From positions 62,001-126,000 of the forward strand of contig NZ_FBWL01000168.1 in assembly GCF_001517425.1 (NCBI RefSeq): a DNA stretch of 64,000 nucleotides. Reading direction: 5' to 3'. This stretch comes from Clostridium sp. C105KSO13. Lineage in GTDB: Bacteria; Bacillota; Clostridia; Lachnospirales; Lachnospiraceae. Below the pieces are notes generated by a model. That model was not told where the DNA came from, searched no databases, and saw nothing but the letters and a program-made list of their open reading frames with translations. Each line of letters opens with the position of its first letter. Position 1 is the first letter of the stretch. Below, one piece after another: positions 44,261 to 53,415 of this stretch. The position numbers and the translations under genes are program-made.

Positions 44261-46636
44261 ATGTATCAGGTGACGAAAAGAGATGGGAAAATAGCAGATT
44301 TCAATCTTTCCAAGATCAGCGAAGCAATCAGAAAGGCTTTTGAGGCACAGGAGAAGCAGTATAATCAGGATATTATTGATTTGCTTTCATTGAAGGTCAC
44401 AGCAGACTTTGAACCTAAGATAAAAGAGAATCTTGTTTTTGTAGAGGATATACAGGACAGTGTAGAAGCAGTACTAATTAAAGCCGGATATGCAGATATT
44501 GCAAAGAGCTATATTTTGTACAGAAAGCAGAGAGAGAAGGTTCGTAATCTAAATTCCACCCTTCTGGATTATAAAGAAATCGTGGACAGTTATGTGAAGG
44601 TTACAGACTGGAGAGTAAAAGAGAACTCTACAGTTACCTATTCCGTAGGAGGGCTGATATTAAGCAACTCAGGTGCCATTACGGCAAATTACTGGCTTTC
44701 TGAGATTTATGATGAGGAGATTGGAAATGCCCACAAGAACGCGGACATTCATATTCATGATCTTTCTATGCTTACAGGATACTGTGCGGGTTGGTCTCTA
44801 AAACAGTTGATTGAGGAAGGCCTGGGCGGAATTCCGGGAAGAATTACATCTGCACCGGCAAAGCATTTAAGCGTTCTCTGCAATCAGATGGTTAACTTTC
44901 TTGGAATTATGCAGAATGAATGGGCTGGCGCACAGGCTTTTTCCTCTTTTGACACATACCTTGCTCCTTTCGTTAAGACAGACAACCTGACCTATCCTGA
45001 AGTAAAAAAAAGTATTGAATCTTTCATATACGGGGTGAATATTCCTTCGCGCTGGGGAACTCAATCACCGTTTTCTAACATTACCCTGGACTGGACGGTT
45101 CCCAATGATCTGGCACATCTTCCGGCAATTGTAGGGGGAAAAGAGCAGAACTTCACATACGGAGACTGCAAGACGGAGATGGACATGATCAATAGGGCTT
45201 TTATTGAGACAATGATAGAAGGGGATGCACAGGGCAGAGGCTTCCAGTATCCAATACCGACCTACTCCATTACCAGTGACTTTGACTGGGGAGATACAGA
45301 GAACAACCGTCTGTTGTTTGAAATGACCGCCAAGTATGGCACGCCTTATTTCTCAAATTATATCAATAGTGATATGGAGCCTAGCGATGTCAGAAGTATG
45401 TGCTGCCGCCTGCGCCTGGATTTAAGAGAGCTTCGAAAGAAGTCCGGTGGTTTCTTCGGAAGCGGCGAGAGTACAGGCTCCGTAGGTGTTGTCACCATTA
45501 ATATGCCTAGGATTGCCTATCTGGCATCTGACGAGGCAGGTTTTTATAAACGCCTTGATAAGATGATGGATATTGCAGCCAGATCTCTTCACACAAAGAG
45601 GACAGTTATCACAAAGCTTCTGAACGAAGGACTGTATCCATATACAAAAAGATACCTTGGTTCCTTCGAGAACCATTTCTCTACAATCGGTCTGATTGGT
45701 ATGAATGAGGCTGGATTGAATGCAAAATGGATTGGAAAGGACATGACAGACGAAGCAACACAGCAATTTACAAAAGAAGTGCTGAATCACATGCGGGAAC
45801 GTTTATCTGATTATCAGGAAATGTACGGTGACCTGTATAATCTGGAAGCTACTCCTGCAGAGTCTACAACCTACCGTCTTGCAAAGCATGATGTTGCACA
45901 GTTTTCTGACATCATTACTGCAGCAGAGGGCGACGGGACACCCTATTACACGAACAGCTCCCATTTACCAGTGAGCTACACAGAGGATGTATTTGAGGCC
46001 CTTGATATTCAGGATGATCTCCAGACACTTTACACCTCCGGAACTGTATTCCACACATTTTTGGGAGAAAAGCTTCCAGACTGGAAAGCTGCGGCATCAC
46101 TGGTAAGGAAGATTGCAGAAAATTATAAATTACCTTACTATACAATATCCCCTACTTATTCTATCTGCAAGAGCCACGGATATATTTCAGGGGAGCACTT
46201 TAAGTGTCCGCACTGTGGCGGGGAAACAGAGGTTTACAGCCGTATTACAGGCTATTATCGGCCGGTGAAGAACTGGAATGACGGAAAGGTTCAGGAATTC
46301 AAAGACCGCAAGGTGTATGATATGTCCCACTCGCATCTTCAGAGGATAAACCCTGGGACACAGAATTCTGCCGGGCAGGATGCAGAACCACGGCTGTCAG
46401 GGGACGAATCCAAGTTCTATTTGTTTACAACAAAAACCTGTCCTAACTGCAAGATGGCGGTAAGCACCCTGGAAAAGGCAAATATAGAATATGAAATCAT
46501 AGATGCGGAGGATAATGCAGAACTTGTAAAACAGTATGGTGTGATGCAGGCCCCGACGCTGATAATCGTTGACGGAGATAAAGTACAGAAACTGGCAAAT
46601 GCGTCGAATATTAAAGCTTATGCAGAGGAACAATAG
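44261..46636 (+). CDS. nrdD: Anaerobic ribonucleoside-triphosphate reductase with fused redoxin domain
   Basis: Class III reductase making deoxynucleotides without oxygen. In 791 residues: ATP-cone (about 1-95, opening YQVTKRDGKIADFNLSKISEAI), barrel with thiyl-type SMCCRLRLD, zinc-type CPHCGG and glycyl loop SRITGYYRP (radical Gly664). After a short linker a glutaredoxin/thioredoxin-like domain (about 715-791) carries CPNC (Cys727, Cys730). Followed by thioredoxin reductase, so the fused domain may recycle a disulfide as in redoxin-dependent class III enzymes; ordinary formate-type NrdD lacks this. The zinc site shows fewer Cys than usual. nrdG is 8.7 kb upstream. Confidence 0.93.
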   Translation: MYQVTKRDGKIADFNLSKISEAIRKAFEAQEKQYNQDIIDLLSLKVTADFEPKIKENLVFVEDIQDSVEAVLIKAGYADIAKSYILYRKQREKVRNLNSTLLDYKEIVDSYVKVTDWRVKENSTVTYSVGGLILSNSGAITANYWLSEIYDEEIGNAHKNADIHIHDLSMLTGYCAGWSLKQLIEEGLGGIPGRITSAPAKHLSVLCNQMVNFLGIMQNEWAGAQAFSSFDTYLAPFVKTDNLTYPEVKKSIESFIYGVNIPSRWGTQSPFSNITLDWTVPNDLAHLPAIVGGKEQNFTYGDCKTEMDMINRAFIETMIEGDAQGRGFQYPIPTYSITSDFDWGDTENNRLLFEMTAKYGTPYFSNYINSDMEPSDVRSMCCRLRLDLRELRKKSGGFFGSGESTGSVGVVTINMPRIAYLASDEAGFYKRLDKMMDIAARSLHTKRTVITKLLNEGLYPYTKRYLGSFENHFSTIGLIGMNEAGLNAKWIGKDMTDEATQQFTKEVLNHMRERLSDYQEMYGDLYNLEATPAESTTYRLAKHDVAQFSDIITAAEGDGTPYYTNSSHLPVSYTEDVFEALDIQDDLQTLYTSGTVFHTFLGEKLPDWKAAASLVRKIAENYKLPYYTISPTYSICKSHGYISGEHFKCPHCGGETEVYSRITGYYRPVKNWNDGKVQEFKDRKVYDMSHSHLQRINPGTQNSAGQDAEPRLSGDESKFYLFTTKTCPNCKMAVSTLEKANIEYEIIDAEDNAELVKQYGVMQAPTLIIVDGDKVQKLANASNIKAYAEEQ

Positions 46637-46656
46637 GATTAAAGGGAGGAATGATT

Positions 46657-47565
46657 ATGTATGATATAGGAATCATTGGAGGTGGTACGGCCGGATTGAC
46701 GGCCGCCATCTATGGTCAGAGGGCTGGAAAAACTACGCTGGTTTTTGAGAGCGGCAGTTTTGGCGGCCAGATTGTCTCCACTTACAGGATTGAGAACTAC
46801 CCTGGTATAGCAAATGTAAGTGGAAGTGACTTCTCCGGGAATCTTTTAGAACAGGCTCAGAATCTGGGGGCGGAAACTGTTACAGAACAGGTTACAGGAA
46901 TCCGGGACAAAGATGGAGTTAAGATTATAGTAACTACAGGAAAAGAGTATCCGTGTAAAGCAGTAATTATTGCATCTGGGGTAACTCAGCGACATATGGG
47001 ACTGGAAAAAGAGTTGAAACTCACCGGCTCAGGTGTTTCTTACTGTGCGACCTGCGACGGAGCATTTTTCCGTGGTCGGGATGTGGCAGTAATCGGAGGC
47101 GGCAACACCGCATTGGAAGATGCAGAGTTCCTCACTAATTATTGCAGCAAAGTCTACGTGGTACACAGACGGGACGAATTCCGTGGGGATAGTACCGCAG
47201 TGGATATATTGAAAAAAAGAGATAATGTGGAATTTGTGCTCAGCGCTACAGTAAAGGACATTGTCGGGGAGACGATGGTGGAAGGCCTTATATTAAGCAA
47301 CAAGAAAACCGGGCAGGATTTTCAGATAAATGTATCAGGGGTCTTTGTGGCAATCGGACAGATTCCGCAAAATCAGATATTCAGTGAATATGTGAAGCTG
47401 GACGGAGCCGGGTTTATTCTTGCGGCAGAAGACTGCGTCACCTCACATCCGGGAGTATTTGCTGCGGGAGACTGCAGGACAAAAGAAGTGCGCCAGCTGA
47501 CAACAGCCTCAGCCGACGGAGCGGTAGCTGCCCTGGCGGCCTGCAAATATCTCAGCAGAGAATAG
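46657..47565 (+). CDS. trxB: Thioredoxin reductase
   Basis: Flavoenzyme of 302 residues that reduces a thioredoxin-like partner with NAD(P)H. FAD motif GIIGGGTAGLTAAIYGQRAG at the N terminus, redox-active CATC in SYCATCDGAFF, a second nucleotide motif VIGGGNTALEDA, and GVFAAGDCR at the end. The ATG at 46657 is preferred since GGGAGG lies 7 bases upstream; the ATG two codons earlier is too close. Beside nrdD it most likely reduces the fused redoxin domain. Confidence 0.92.
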   Translation: MYDIGIIGGGTAGLTAAIYGQRAGKTTLVFESGSFGGQIVSTYRIENYPGIANVSGSDFSGNLLEQAQNLGAETVTEQVTGIRDKDGVKIIVTTGKEYPCKAVIIASGVTQRHMGLEKELKLTGSGVSYCATCDGAFFRGRDVAVIGGGNTALEDAEFLTNYCSKVYVVHRRDEFRGDSTAVDILKKRDNVEFVLSATVKDIVGETMVEGLILSNKKTGQDFQINVSGVFVAIGQIPQNQIFSEYVKLDGAGFILAAEDCVTSHPGVFAAGDCRTKEVRQLTTASADGAVAALAACKYLSRE

Positions 47566-47587
47566 AAGATTACATTGTTGGAAAAAA

Positions 47588-47622
47588 GGGCGGGAGATTA
47601 ATTCTCCCACCCTAAAGCTTTT
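47588..47622 (+). terminator. Terminator after trxB
   Basis: GGGCGGGAGA pairs with TCTCCCACCC (one mismatch) across TTAAT, followed by T-rich sequence after a few bases. Confidence 0.65.
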
Positions 47623-47645
47623 CCTTTTCATTTTTTTACGCCGGT

Positions 47646-48146
47646 TCAATCCATCCAAAGCTTCATTCCCATCCAGGATTTCATATGCTTCAGCATTGTT
47701 TCATCGGGTTCTATGATGATACAGGTACTCTTCTGATCTATAAAAGTTATCATAGAGAAAGGCTTTGCCGAACTATCTCCTGACGAGAAGTCCATGGTTT
47801 TGTCAGGATGGTAGGAGTTCATGCGGGATGAGCCTTTGGGTGCAATAATTTCGGCCTGCTGAATGTCCAATGTAAGCAGTTTTTTCCTTTTGGCCTTACT
47901 GTAGATGGCGTCGACTTCCAGGTCATGATTGAGCAGTGTATATTCATACTCCACATTGAGCTTTTGAAAAAGAAAGTAGTAAGCCAGCACGGCAAGGACT
48001 ATTGTAATTACTATACTCAAAAAACCAAGCAGAGGCAGTGTAAGAAGTAAGAACAGAGTGATGACTACAGTGACCACAATTCGAATGAGGTTCTCTTTCA
48101 GGCCGGATTTATGTGTTACAAGTTGTTCATAAAAACTATCGTTCAT
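47646..48146 (-). CDS. DUF6106-like membrane protein
   Basis: A 166-residue protein opening MNDSFYEQLVTHK, with two adjacent hydrophobic helices (about 22-42 and 45-65), then a cytoplasmic beta-rich domain (EYEYTLLNHDLEVDAIYSKAKRKKLL) that resembles the small PH-like family DUF6106 common in Lachnospiraceae. Function unknown. It starts 2 bases beyond the stop of the upstream regulator gene on the same strand, so the two are likely co-transcribed. Confidence 0.72.
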   Translation of the reverse strand: MNDSFYEQLVTHKSGLKENLIRIVVTVVITLFLLLTLPLLGFLSIVITIVLAVLAYYFLFQKLNVEYEYTLLNHDLEVDAIYSKAKRKKLLTLDIQQAEIIAPKGSSRMNSYHPDKTMDFSSGDSSAKPFSMITFIDQKSTCIIIEPDETMLKHMKSWMGMKLWMD

Positions 48147-48147
48147 G

Positions 48148-49056
48148 TTAAGAGTTCCTTTCTGTCTGTAAATAATTTATGACCATTATGGCAATTTTGA
48201 GGGTCATAGCATCCTCAAATTTTCGTATATCCAATCCGGTCTTTTTCTCTATCTGTTCCAGGCGGTAGATCAGAGTATTTCTGTGCATATGCAGCTGGCG
48301 GGAGGTTTCTGCAATATTCAGATTATTCTGGAAGAACTTATTGATGGCGGCAGTGGTCTCCCCATCGAAGGGCTCCGGGGTGCCGCTGCCGAATATTTCT
48401 TTCAGGAAATTCTCACAGATGCCGGAGGGGAGCCGGTAAATCAATCTTCCGACACCCAGCCGGTTGTAGGGGAAAACAGTCTGTCCGGAATAAAAAAGCT
48501 TTCCCACCTGAAGAGCCAGACTGGTCTCTCGAAATGCGCCGGGAAGTTCCGACAAAGTGCTTATGTTTCCACTGTATGCAACTTTAACATGAGCCAGTGC
48601 TTCCATATTCAGCGTATCTACAATTGTGTGAGACAGGTGGTCCATATGCTCATCTGTCTCAGACACCTTTAAAGGCCTAAGAATGGCAATACTCTTTTCA
48701 CTCATGGATACCAAGTAAGTCTTGGACTGGGACGGAAAAAGGTTTTTCAAAACCTGCAATACCGTGTCATCCAACAGCTTTATGGTTTCTGCCAGAAATA
48801 ATACTCTGGGGATTTCAGGGTCAATGTGCAGGTTGGAGGCGCGTTTTAAAATGTCATAGGACGGAATGCCCTCTGTCATCAGGCTCTGTAGAAAGTGGTT
48901 TTTGCTGTACTTTTCTTTATAGGCCAGAGAGAGACTATGAATCTGCGTAAGCGCAAACTCCTGCTCTTGGGGGGAATCAGTATGAACATCCAGGCTGATT
49001 CCTGTAACTTTCTTCAGTTCTGATAATGCTTTGTTCAACTCCGGCGTATGTTCCAT
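48148..49056 (-). CDS. CdaR/PucR-type transcriptional regulator
   Basis: A 302-residue regulator. The C-terminal helix-turn-helix is the PucR/CdaR form: FFQNNLNIAETSRQLHMHRNTLIYRLEQIEKKTGLDIRKFEDAMTLKIA. The central part is a GGDEF-like CdaR domain without catalytic motifs. The ATG at 49056 is preceded by GGGGGA; an in-frame extension of 9 codons is rejected. Downstream of the sugar-importer ATPase gene on the same strand, with a hairpin between. CdaR-type proteins often respond to sugar acids; the ligand here is unknown. Confidence 0.82.
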   Translation of the reverse strand: MEHTPELNKALSELKKVTGISLDVHTDSPQEQEFALTQIHSLSLAYKEKYSKNHFLQSLMTEGIPSYDILKRASNLHIDPEIPRVLFLAETIKLLDDTVLQVLKNLFPSQSKTYLVSMSEKSIAILRPLKVSETDEHMDHLSHTIVDTLNMEALAHVKVAYSGNISTLSELPGAFRETSLALQVGKLFYSGQTVFPYNRLGVGRLIYRLPSGICENFLKEIFGSGTPEPFDGETTAAINKFFQNNLNIAETSRQLHMHRNTLIYRLEQIEKKTGLDIRKFEDAMTLKIAIMVINYLQTERNS

Positions 49057-49081
49057 CAAAATCCCCCGTACATATAGAATC

Positions 49082-49116
49082 AAAGAGGCTGCACTTTTAT
49101 AGCACAGCCCCTCTTT
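49082..49116 (-). terminator. Probable terminator of the sugar-importer ATPase gene
   Basis: Imperfect hairpin on the minus strand: AAAGAGGGGCTGTGC with GTGCAGCCTCTTT, loop TATAAAA. The T run is short, so read-through into the regulator gene is possible. Confidence 0.6.
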
Positions 49117-49141
49117 TAGTTTATATCATTATTCTAAAACA

Positions 49142-50254
49142 TTAGTTAACAATCGTCAACTCTGTTTCTTTGTCAAACAGATGAATTTTTTCCATATCCA
49201 GAGCAAAAATGGCGTCGTCACCGGTTCTCAGTGTTGTTCGCGGATTGACACGGGCTGTCATCTGAGTGCCTTCTACATCAAAATACAGGAACACTTCAGC
49301 TCCGAGAAGCTCATATACTTTGATTTTAGAATTAATCACACTGTCAGGTGAACTATTGATAAAAGATTCCGAGTCGTGTACGTCTTCCGGACGGATACCA
49401 AGAACAACTGTCTTGCCATCATATTTACCGTCGAGCAGGGCTTTTTTCTTAGAAGCGGGTACTTTCAGAACATGCTCTCCTACAGTAAGAGTTACATCTT
49501 TGCCGTTTACTTTGACCGTTGCATCCGTGAAGTTCATCTGAGGAGAGCCAATAAACCCGGCAACAAACAGATTGCAGGGGGTATTATATAAGTTCTGTGG
49601 TGTGTCTACCTGCTGTACAACACCATCTTTCATAACGACAATTCTTGTACCCAGTGTCATAGCTTCTGTCTGGTCATGGGTTACATAGATGATGGTTGCG
49701 CCAAGATTCTCATGAAGTTTGGAAATTTCGATACGCATCTGTACTCTAAGCTTTGCATCCAGGTTGGAAAGGGGCTCATCCATCAGGAAAACCTTCGGAT
49801 GACGCACAATGGCACGACCCATGGCAACACGCTGTCTTTGTCCGCCGGACAGAGCTTTTGGCTTGCGGTCGAGAAGCTTTTCCAGGTCCAGGATTCTTGC
49901 AGCTTCACGTACTTTCTTATCGATTTCATTTTTTGGTACCTTGCGAAGTTTCAGGCCGAATGCCATATTGTCATACACTGTCATATGAGGATACAGCGCA
50001 TAGTTCTGGAATACCATTGCGATATCACGGTCTTTTGGTTCCACGTCATTCATAACCTTACCGTCAATCTCCAGTGTTCCGCCTGTAATGTCTTCCAAGC
50101 CTGCAATCATACGGAGTGTGGTGGATTTTCCACAGCCGGATGGTCCTACAAAAATGATAAACTCTTTGTCTTCAATATCCAGATCAAAGTCTTTTACTGC
50201 CTGAAATCCATTAGGATATACTTTTTGAATTCCCTTTAATGATAAACTTGCCAT
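49142..50254 (-). CDS. msmX: Sugar ABC importer ATPase (MsmX/UgpC type)
   Basis: A 370-residue ATPase of the carbohydrate importer class. Walker A GPSGCGKST, Q-loop VFQNYALYPHMTVYDNMAFGL, signature LSGGQRQRVAMGRA, Walker B FLMDEPLSNLD, H-loop VTHDQTEA, and a C-terminal TOBE/OB regulatory domain (VVLGIRPEDVHD). It stands alone, without permeases or binding proteins, as do MsmX-type shared ATPases that energise several sugar importers encoded elsewhere. Confidence 0.88.
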   Translation of the reverse strand: MASLSLKGIQKVYPNGFQAVKDFDLDIEDKEFIIFVGPSGCGKSTTLRMIAGLEDITGGTLEIDGKVMNDVEPKDRDIAMVFQNYALYPHMTVYDNMAFGLKLRKVPKNEIDKKVREAARILDLEKLLDRKPKALSGGQRQRVAMGRAIVRHPKVFLMDEPLSNLDAKLRVQMRIEISKLHENLGATIIYVTHDQTEAMTLGTRIVVMKDGVVQQVDTPQNLYNTPCNLFVAGFIGSPQMNFTDATVKVNGKDVTLTVGEHVLKVPASKKKALLDGKYDGKTVVLGIRPEDVHDSESFINSSPDSVINSKIKVYELLGAEVFLYFDVEGTQMTARVNPRTTLRTGDDAIFALDMEKIHLFDKETELTIVN

Positions 50255-50467
50255 TTAAACAGCCTCCTTGAAAATAGGGTTTCTTTGTTTGCTAAGACAA
50301 GTATAATAAATATATAAAGGAGTGACAATAGCACTGGTAACCAAAAAAAAGAGCAGATTGTGTAAGCTTCAACCATATAAATATGCTATACTAAATCATG
50401 TTTCCTAAAAGACGAAGTCTAAAAAGCAGCCTTTCAGCGAGCATGCAAGAATGAAACGGAGGTTTGT

Positions 50468-51073
50468 ATGGAGAAAATATTGGATTACTTTACTATAGAA
50501 GGAGCTCTGGGCGGAAGCCAGGACTGGTTTACAAATGTGGTGATGAATATCGGTGGCTGTGCTGCTGCAACCGCCTGCGATTCCTGTATCTATTTCGCAC
50601 TGAATCAGGGGCAGAAGCATCTTTATCCCTATGATGTAGAACATCTGACAAAGAAAGAGTATGTACAGTTTGCAATGGAAATGAAACCCTATATAAAGCC
50701 AAGAATAGGGGGCGTAAAGAAACTGTCCATGTTTATAGACGGCTTTTCAAAATACCTCAGAGACGTGGGAGATACAAGGCTTGACATGCGTGGATTTAGC
50801 GGTACTCATACAGCTGATGAGGCAAAGGCTCTGATAAAAAAACAGATTGATGCAAGCTTCCCCGTTCCTTACCTTATGTTGAAGCATAGAAATCCTAAAT
50901 TTGAAGACTTTCTGTGGCATTGGTTTTTATGTTTTGGATATGAGGAAAAAGACGAAGACTTCCATATAAAAGTAGCTACTTACGGGGCAGCATCTTCTTT
51001 TGTACTGGAGGACTTTTGGAACACGGGGTATGAGGAGAAAGGCGGGTTGATTCAATATACGACTGTGCAGTAA
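50468..51073 (+). CDS. Uncharacterised protein, possibly C39-peptidase-like fold
   Basis: A 201-residue soluble protein without a signal peptide. VVMNIGGCAAATACDSC (about 24-40) resembles the region around the nucleophile of papain-like C39 proteins, and WHWFLCFGYEEKDEDFHIKVATYG resembles the His-containing strand followed by an Asp/Asn. The similarity is structural pattern only; function is not assigned. AACGGAGG lies upstream of the ATG. Monocistronic, with an active promoter of the next gene downstream. Confidence 0.7.
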   Translation: MEKILDYFTIEGALGGSQDWFTNVVMNIGGCAAATACDSCIYFALNQGQKHLYPYDVEHLTKKEYVQFAMEMKPYIKPRIGGVKKLSMFIDGFSKYLRDVGDTRLDMRGFSGTHTADEAKALIKKQIDASFPVPYLMLKHRNPKFEDFLWHWFLCFGYEEKDEDFHIKVATYGAASSFVLEDFWNTGYEEKGGLIQYTTVQ

Positions 51074-51094
51074 AGAATTTTTGCTGTAGTTTAA

Positions 51095-51123
51095 TTGACG
51101 AACAGTTTATAATCCGCTACAAT
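51095..51123 (+). promoter_or_regulatory. Promoter of the cyclophilin gene
   Basis: TTGACG, 17 bases, TACAAT, 53 bases before the start. Confidence 0.72.
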
Positions 51124-51175
51124 GAGGTGTATTGAGTAGTTACTTGAATTTTTACAGAAAAGAGGAGTTAAGATT

Positions 51176-51694
51176 ATGGCAAATCCAATCGTTACTTTTG
51201 AAATGGAAAACGGAGATATTATGAAGGCAGAATTATATCCCAAAGTGGCACCGAACACAGTAAAGAATTTTATCTCTCTTGTGAACAAGAAGTTTTATGA
51301 CGGCCTTACTTTCCACCGTGTAATCAACGGCTTTATGATTCAGGGAGGGTGTCCCGACGGAACAGGTATGGGAGGACCAGGATATACAATTAAAGGCGAG
51401 TTTTCTCAGAATGGTGTTGCCAATGACCTGGCACACGATGAAGGTGTTCTTTCTATGGCAAGGGCAATGCACCCTGACTCAGCCGGCTCACAGTTTTTTA
51501 TTATGCACAAAAAATCTCCCCATCTGGACGGAGCATATGCAGCCTTCGGAAAGATTACAGAAGGTATGGACATTGTAAACAGGATTGCGGACACAGCTAC
51601 AGATCACAATGATAAACCATTGGAAGCTCAGGTAATGAAGCACGTAACAGTGGATACCTGTGGAGAAGAATACAAAGAGCCGGAGAGAGCATAG
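51176..51694 (+). CDS. Cyclophilin-type peptidyl-prolyl isomerase
   Basis: Cytoplasmic proline isomerase of 172 residues. The catalytic Arg is in YDGLTFHRVINGFMIQGGCPDGTGMGGPGY, and SQFFIMHKKSPHLDGAYAAFGKITEGMDIV is the conserved second half. No signal peptide or membrane helix. Its stop is 36 bases before ecfA1, so it may share a transcript with the ECF genes. Confidence 0.93.
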   Translation: MANPIVTFEMENGDIMKAELYPKVAPNTVKNFISLVNKKFYDGLTFHRVINGFMIQGGCPDGTGMGGPGYTIKGEFSQNGVANDLAHDEGVLSMARAMHPDSAGSQFFIMHKKSPHLDGAYAAFGKITEGMDIVNRIADTATDHNDKPLEAQVMKHVTVDTCGEEYKEPERA

Positions 51695-51730
51695 AACATG
51701 AAAACCCGGAGTATTGGGGGGAAGACCAAG

Positions 51731-52591
51731 ATGGATATGGTTCAGTCCGAAAAATTGGTTTATGAATATGAAAAGCGGGACGAAGAAGGAAATGTAATTG
51801 GTTTGAACCGGGCAGTTGACGGCGTAGATATCGATATTCCCGAAGGCAGCTTTGTTGCCATATTGGGGCATAACGGTTCTGGAAAATCCACTCTTGCCAA
51901 GCACATGAATGCAATTCTGGTTCCCACCGGTGGGACCATGTGGGTGGATGGCAGGGACACAAAAGATCCCATGGAACTCTGGAATGTCCGTCAGTTTGCC
52001 GGGATGGTTTTCCAGAATCCGGACAATCAGATTATAGGAACTGTGGTGGAAGAGGATGTGGGTTTTGGGCCGGAGAATTTAGGGGTTCCCACCCATGAGA
52101 TATGGAAACGAGTGGAGGAAAGCCTTAAGGCTGTCGGTATGCTGGCGTACCGTTCCAATTCACCAAATAAGCTTTCGGGGGGACAAAAGCAGCGGGTTGC
52201 CATAGCTGGTGTCATCGCTATGGAGCCGAAATGCATTGTATTGGATGAGCCTACGGCTATGCTGGACCCGAACGGAAGGAAAGAAGTAATCCGAACTGTG
52301 CAGGAACTGCGTAGACGCAAGAAGGTTACTGTAATCTTGATTACCCATTATATGGAAGAGGTGATCGATGCAGATCAGGTATACGTGATGGACAGCGGTC
52401 ATATTGTGATGCACGGAAGTCCAAGAGAAATATTCAGCCGTGTGGATGAGCTGAAAACTTACAGAATGGATGTCCCCCAGGTGACAATGCTGGCAGAAGA
52501 ACTCAAGAAAAGGGGACTTCAGCTCCCTGCCGGGATTTTAAGAACGGAGGAACTGGTGGAGGCGCTATGTCAATTAAACTCGAACACTTAA
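51731..52591 (+). CDS. ecfA1: Energy-coupling factor ATPase EcfA1
   Basis: First ATPase of the ECF vitamin/metal transporter core. 286 residues; Walker [11 protein letters not shown]-loop [21 protein letters not shown], signature LSGGQKQR, Walker [13 protein letters not shown] and H-loop ITHYMEE. The DNQI box in the Q-loop is typical of EcfA1. The ATG at 51731 is chosen because GGGGGGAAG lies upstream; an ATG 11 codons earlier is less likely. Overlaps ecfA2 by 25 bases. Confidence 0.92.
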   Translation: MDMVQSEKLVYEYEKRDEEGNVIGLNRAVDGVDIDIPEGSFVAILGHNGSGKSTLAKHMNAILVPTGGTMWVDGRDTKDPMELWNVRQFAGMVFQNPDNQIIGTVVEEDVGFGPENLGVPTHEIWKRVEESLKAVGMLAYRSNSPNKLSGGQKQRVAIAGVIAMEPKCIVLDEPTAMLDPNGRKEVIRTVQELRRRKKVTVILITHYMEEVIDADQVYVMDSGHIVMHGSPREIFSRVDELKTYRMDVPQVTMLAEELKKRGLQLPAGILRTEELVEALCQLNSNT

Positions 52592-53415
52592 ATTATATAT
52601 ACAGCCCCGGAACAGCCTATGAAAAGAAGGCGTTAAAAGACATCAATCTGGAGATACCCCAGGGAGAATTTGTAGGAATTATCGGACACACTGGTTCTGG
52701 AAAGTCTACCTTGATACAGCATTTCAACGGACTGTTAAAGGCATCCGGGGGTGCACTGTATTATAATGGAGAAAATATTTACCAGGAAGGATATAATATG
52801 AAGCAGCTGCGCAGCCAGGTAGGACTGGTGTTCCAGTATCCGGAGCACCAGCTTTTTGAGGTGGATGTGTTAAGCGATGTTCGTTTTGGACCGAAGAATC
52901 AGGGATTGCCCCAGGATGAATGTGAAAAGCGGGCAAGAGAAGCACTGGAACTGGTCGGCTTTCCCGAAAAGTATTACCGGCAGTCTCCCTTTGAACTGTC
53001 AGGGGGACAGAAGCGTCGTGCTGCCATCGCCGGTGTACTGGCTATGAGGCCCAATGTTCTCGTGCTGGATGAACCTACGGCGGGGCTGGATCCAAAAGGA
53101 CGGGATGATATTTTAAGTCAAGTGGAGCATCTCCACAAAAATACAAATATGACGGTAATTCTGGTGTCCCACAGTATGGAGGATATTGCCCGGTATGTGG
53201 ACCGTATTATTGTGATGAACCAGGGAGAAAAGATGTTTGACGGAAAGCCAAAAGAAGTGTTTTCTCACTACAGAGAATTGGAAAAAGTGGGTCTGGCAGC
53301 ACCACGGGTGACCTATATCATGCATGCTTTAAAGGCACGGGGCATGGACGTACGTACAGATGCGACAACAGTGGAAGAGGCTGCTAAAGAGATTATAAGG
53401 AGTTTCCATGATTAG
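52567..53415 (+). CDS. ecfA2: Energy-coupling factor ATPase EcfA2
   Basis: Second ATPase of the ECF core. 282 residues; Walker [11 protein letters not shown]-loop [21 protein letters not shown], signature LSGGQKRR, Walker [13 protein letters not shown] and H-loop VSHSMED. The YPEHQLFE box is typical of EcfA2. It overlaps both neighbours (ecfA1 by 25 bases and ecfT by 8), giving a tightly coupled operon. Confidence 0.93.
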   Translation: MSIKLEHLNYIYSPGTAYEKKALKDINLEIPQGEFVGIIGHTGSGKSTLIQHFNGLLKASGGALYYNGENIYQEGYNMKQLRSQVGLVFQYPEHQLFEVDVLSDVRFGPKNQGLPQDECEKRAREALELVGFPEKYYRQSPFELSGGQKRRAAIAGVLAMRPNVLVLDEPTAGLDPKGRDDILSQVEHLHKNTNMTVILVSHSMEDIARYVDRIIVMNQGEKMFDGKPKEVFSHYRELEKVGLAAPRVTYIMHALKARGMDVRTDATTVEEAAKEIIRSFHD

